Assembly (NCBI GenBank): GCA_016748015.1
Contig: JAAOMT010000566.1
Coordinates: 403,063 to 451,114, forward strand
Source: Geosiphon pyriformis
Taxonomy: Eukaryota > Glomeromycota > Glomeromycetes > Archaeosporales > Geosiphonaceae
Direction: 5' to 3'
Length of the DNA stretch: 48,052 nucleotides
Shown here: positions 44,598 through 48,052 of the stretch, one piece after another
How positions within the stretch are numbered: position 1 is the first letter of the stretch
How the letters are laid out: each line of letters begins with the position of its first letter
Position numbers and translations under genes: made by a program
The notes under the pieces: generated by a model
Database searches by the model: none
What the model saw: the letters and a program-made list of their open reading frames with translations, nothing else
What the model was told of the DNA's origin: nothing

Positions 44598-45403
44598 ATT
44601 TTTCAAAAATAAATATCCCTAGAGTTTTTTTTATTAAAATTTAGCTTCATTTTTATACTTGACAAGTTTTTTTAGTTCCTGCTAACATTATTTTTTCTCT
44701 TAAGATTTTTCTTTTTTTGTATTTTGGTTAGGTTTTCCTAACTTCTATTTTTATTTTATTTCTTTTCGTTTTTTTCTATGTATTTTTTCAAAGTTTTTGT
44801 TGCAACAGCTATGTTTTTTTAAAATAAAATTTAAGTGTTAAAAAATAAAAACTAGGTTTTTTTGTAAAATGAAAAGATTAAACTCTGTCGGGTTCCAAGC
44901 GTAGAAATTTTGCCTCTAACTCTCGCATAAATATGAGTAAAGTTACGCGGAAATACTCTTTTAGCTGTTGTCTTTCTACATTTCTATTCTTTTTGACTAT
45001 ACTCCTGAGATTTTAATGGGGGTTAATATCGTGACTATTAGATGGCCAGAAATATAAAATGGTTTAAAGACGTGTGTTGCAATCTGATGGAGATATATAA
45101 TATTTAATAAAAGATTGAACTTTAAAACAGTTTATTTAATTTCACAAATCACTTTTGAATTTATAACAAGAACTTGAGAGCAAAATTTTTCTTCTCATAA
45201 TATATATGGAATTTTTTTTAAAGCGAAAAAATGTACAGATTACTTTTTGGTTTAGTATCAATCTAAATAAATTATTCTTTTCAATAATTCATGATTAAAA
45301 ATAGCGCGTAGATATAAATTTTATTTTTTATGTATAGCACTCAACCATTGCCCAAGATATTTACGAATCAATTTCCGCCCCTTTGCATAATTTTGTTTAG
45401 CAA
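44598..45403. other. Intergenic region
   Basis: T-rich sequence with no supported gene. The patch 44880-45010 is less A+T-rich but I see no reading frame in it. Confidence 0.55.
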
Positions 45404-47280
45404 TCAGGTCTCTGTGTTAGAGTTTTTCTTAAAACTGGGTTGAGATGAAGCGTTTTCATCAGGTTGAGAGCAAACTTGTGCTTCCTGATCACCATGATCT
45501 ATTTTTGCTTTTCCTTTAATCCTTCTTGGTCCACCATTTGACTTTGAAACTTTTCGCTTTCTAAAATTTACTTGCCAAATGATATACATTGTGAAGATAG
45601 TAAGGCAGGCCATGATAGCTGCAACCAGTGGGAATTTCATTTCGCGTTTTTCATCTGGTACATTGAATGGTAGTGTTTGAATGTTTTCTGCTGGTATAAT
45701 TGAGTTCACCCATTTATAAGTTCCGTTTGAGATATCAAGTGCGTTTATTTCATTGCTTTGGCGACGATTTCTCCATCCTAAAACCAAATGGGCATTATCG
45801 GAATTTTTTGATTTTGGAGGAAGTGAAAAAATGAAATTTCTTTTTCACTTACCGAATGCTATTATCAGATATTCATTATACAATGTAGCTGTGTGTGAGC
45901 CAGGAGTATGTAATGGACCATGATTCTCGGTATATATAATAGTCCATTTCATTTCTTCAGCATTTAATAATAAAAGATCATCTTTATCTGATCTAGAAAT
46001 TAATTCGAGTCAGTACAAAAATGTGTTTCAAATAAGATGTTCTTACAGCTCATTTATGAAAATATTTGCCTTTTGTCACCTTTTTTGAAAAGACCTCCGT
46101 ATACAAGGATACCTCGCCCATCTTTTACTAATTATTATTATTGCCGCGAATAAAATTTTAAGAAAAGAGATATATATATGAATAAAAAGTAGTTGATGCA
46201 AACGCAAACTCACTTAAAACAGCTGTATGTCCAAAACGTGGAGCAATTTTTTTGGTCGAAAAAGCTCGCTATATTAGTGAATTAAGTATTAAAATGTATC
46301 TAATCGGGGAAAGTTGAGTTAACGGTTAAATTATAAATCTGGAAAAAATTTACCTGAATATGCCATTTTCCTTCTAATGAATCGAAAACCAAAACCTCAA
46401 TAGAAAGAGTCAAATTCAATGACACGAATTATGAATGCTTTATGGCTTCGAGCTTAGTGGGGAAAATTTACCTCATTCATATCCCTAAAGATCTTATCAC
46501 GAGTATTCTTTCCACCCAAATAAATTATCTTTCCATTATCCAGCATGGTTGCGGTATAACCATAAATAGGCTGCACCTCCTTACTTATTGATTCAATCAC
46601 CAACCATTTAGCACTTCTTTTATCAAAAGTGTACATATTATTATCGTCAATGGGAGAATAAAGTCCTCCAAATATATAAATGATTTCATTCTTGTCAATT
46701 ACAGCATTTAGCATTTGACGGGGAGTTGGGCCATTAGATGAGTTACTTAATAGCGAGATTTTCGGCTGCTGTACCGAGGATTTTGAGAGTAATAGCGAAT
46801 ACAGTGTGTTGACACCTTTTGGTTGAAATTTTGAGATGGTGGTCATGGTACGAGCAAGTTTATCGGAAAAACTGGCGTTCTGACATGAGAAGAACCAAGG
46901 GAGTGACGATCCGTTAAAAATAAAAATACCATAAATAACCAGGCTCAAAAGCGAATCCAACTAACCCCTCCAAAAAAGTATATTGTTTCTTTATCTATTG
47001 ATGATAAAACTGCTGCTGTTGAATAAATCCCTTGAAGTGGGGCAGGATAGCTTGGGACTGTTGGAAAAAATCGTGGAGAACGGAAATTTACGAACTTTGA
47101 AAGATTTAAGTAAAAAATGTCACCAGAAATTTTATTGTTCTTTAACAACCCCCCTACAAAGTATATTCTTTGACCAACTAAATTTGCAAAATGCCAATTT
47201 CGTGCAGCAGGAGTGAATGATGCAAATATTTCTTTATAAAATAAGATAGAAATCAACAGAATTGTGTGTTTAAAGATCAT
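45404..47280 (-). CDS. Kelch-repeat membrane protein, seven exons, with one-base frameshift
   Basis: Exons 47280-46966, 46879-46472, 46395-46354, 46268-46214, 46127-46047, 45992-45853 and 45777-45404, all GT-AG. Except for one missing base the phases agree and give about 471 residues. Layout: signal peptide 1-21; kelch blades recognisable by YFVGG, YFFGG, YIFGG, IYLGG, LVYGG and LIIAFG; linker; transmembrane segment about 396-419 (PLVAAIMACLTIFTMYIIW); then a basic and Ser/Gln-rich cytoplasmic tail. This is the outward beta-propeller plus single anchor type common in Glomeromycotina. In exon 5, GLFKKGDKRQ is in one frame and NIFINEL in another; a lost base around 46064-46068 (CAAAAT to CAAAT) explains it. 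It is either a recent pseudogene or a sequence error. Confidence 0.75.
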
Positions 47281-47327
47281 TTTTGAATAGTTATCTTTTT
47301 AATGATTAGAAAACCTGAAGCTAACGC

Positions 47328-47338
47328 ATTATATACCC
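47328..47338 (-). promoter_or_regulatory. TATA box of the kelch gene
   Basis: The minus strand reads GGGTATATAATG about 50 bases upstream of the ATG at 47280. Confidence 0.55.
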
Positions 47339-48052
47339 TTACTGATGATAATATTGTCTTTAATCATCAAACTGTTTATTCAGCCCGCTTCATGTTTTTT
47401 TCATAGATTAGCTTTCGTCGATAATCCGAATACGTGTATTTGCTTTTGTGTAAAGTATGGTAAAAGATTTTTAGAATCTAAATTTTCTGAAAAGGGATGG
47501 CTCTTGCTGGTTTCGACTTTTTTAAAAATAGATGTAGCATTTCTTTGCTTATGGAATAAATAAAATCGTAATAAAAATTATTGCAAATGACTTTTGGGGC
47601 AAAGTAAAAATTCAGTGAATAAAATGAAACAGTATGATCCTGAATTTACTTTTATCTTTCCTATTGCATGTATAATACCAAATTTTATCTCTTTAATTGG
47701 TTTTAATAAAATTTCATTTTCAAAATATTAAAAAAACAACTATTTTCTATGTATTAGAAAAAGACTTTTCTCGAAAGAAACCAAGCTTTTAATAAGCCTG
47801 CTTTATATTATTATCATCAGTGACAGAAACAGACTCTTAAAATCTTGAAAATAAGTTTAAAAGCAGACCAAAAATATTTTTCATCATGCAAAATAACAAT
47901 ACTAAATTTTCATGGATCGAATACAATTGGGTTTTTCAAGAATAACCTTTTATAAACACTTTGGTACATTTAAGCATTTCCCAAGAAAAAGCCTAAAGTA
48001 CATATAATTAGCTTCTAATTTTGAATTATAGAAATTTTACCTCACAGGCCAA
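47339..48052. other. Upstream region of the kelch gene to window end
   Basis: No gene is supported. A 72-codon open stretch at 47345 has no recognisable family and lies in the promoter region of the kelch gene. Confidence 0.5.

Overview
The window looks like nuclear DNA of an arbuscular mycorrhizal fungus (Glomeromycotina, most like Rhizophagus). I infer this from the very high A+T content, short GT-AG introns, an F-box/LRR-type protein, a BTB/BACK relic, kelch membrane and small secreted proteins, and a decayed LINE whose conceptual translation matches an element family I know from Rhizophagus and Gigaspora. No rRNA, tRNA, CRISPR array or bacterial operon was seen.

Layout. 1-1.3 kb: an intact gene for a secreted repeat protein that reads as a Kex2-processed precursor, with six 52-residue peptides each preceded by Lys-Arg. 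1.3-13.9 kb: an extremely A+T-rich desert holding a LINE (about 4.3-10.4 kb) riddled with C-to-T and G-to-A changes, and a short BACK-domain relic. 14.0-15.6 kb: an F-box protein. 16.4-19.2 kb: a Tc1/mariner-like relic and a 716-bp MITE-like element. 21.5-22.2 kb: a second secreted protein with the same Asn/Gly/Ser repeat motif as the first gene but without Kex2 sites. 26.0-33.5 kb: four secreted-protein genes or transcription units that share one eight-cysteine module resembling the Opy2 N-terminal domain: two divergent Trp/Cys-rich small proteins, a five-module 476-residue protein, and a one-module upstream unit that may be an alternative 5' end. 36.3-36.8 kb: a broken Fanzor/TnpB-like gene, followed by a 130-bp MITE whose ends resemble those of the 18.4-kb element. 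38.0-39.8 kb: an Mch1-like MFS transporter (five exons, one of 16 nt). 42.3-43.1 kb: phosphatidylserine synthase (three exons). 44.0-44.6 kb: a decayed gene of a cysteine-containing family. 45.4-47.3 kb: a signal-peptide, kelch, transmembrane protein with an apparent one-base frameshift.

How it fits together. Housekeeping genes (CHO1, MCH1-like) sit at the right end. The left and middle carry transposon debris mixed with probable secreted genes, the usual setting for fast-evolving effector or surface proteins. The most interesting signals are the Kex2-type repeat precursor with its non-processed relative, the local cluster of Opy2-like cysteine modules, and the Fanzor relic. Exon structures were worked out by hand from splice signals and phase; no RNA data or database search was available.
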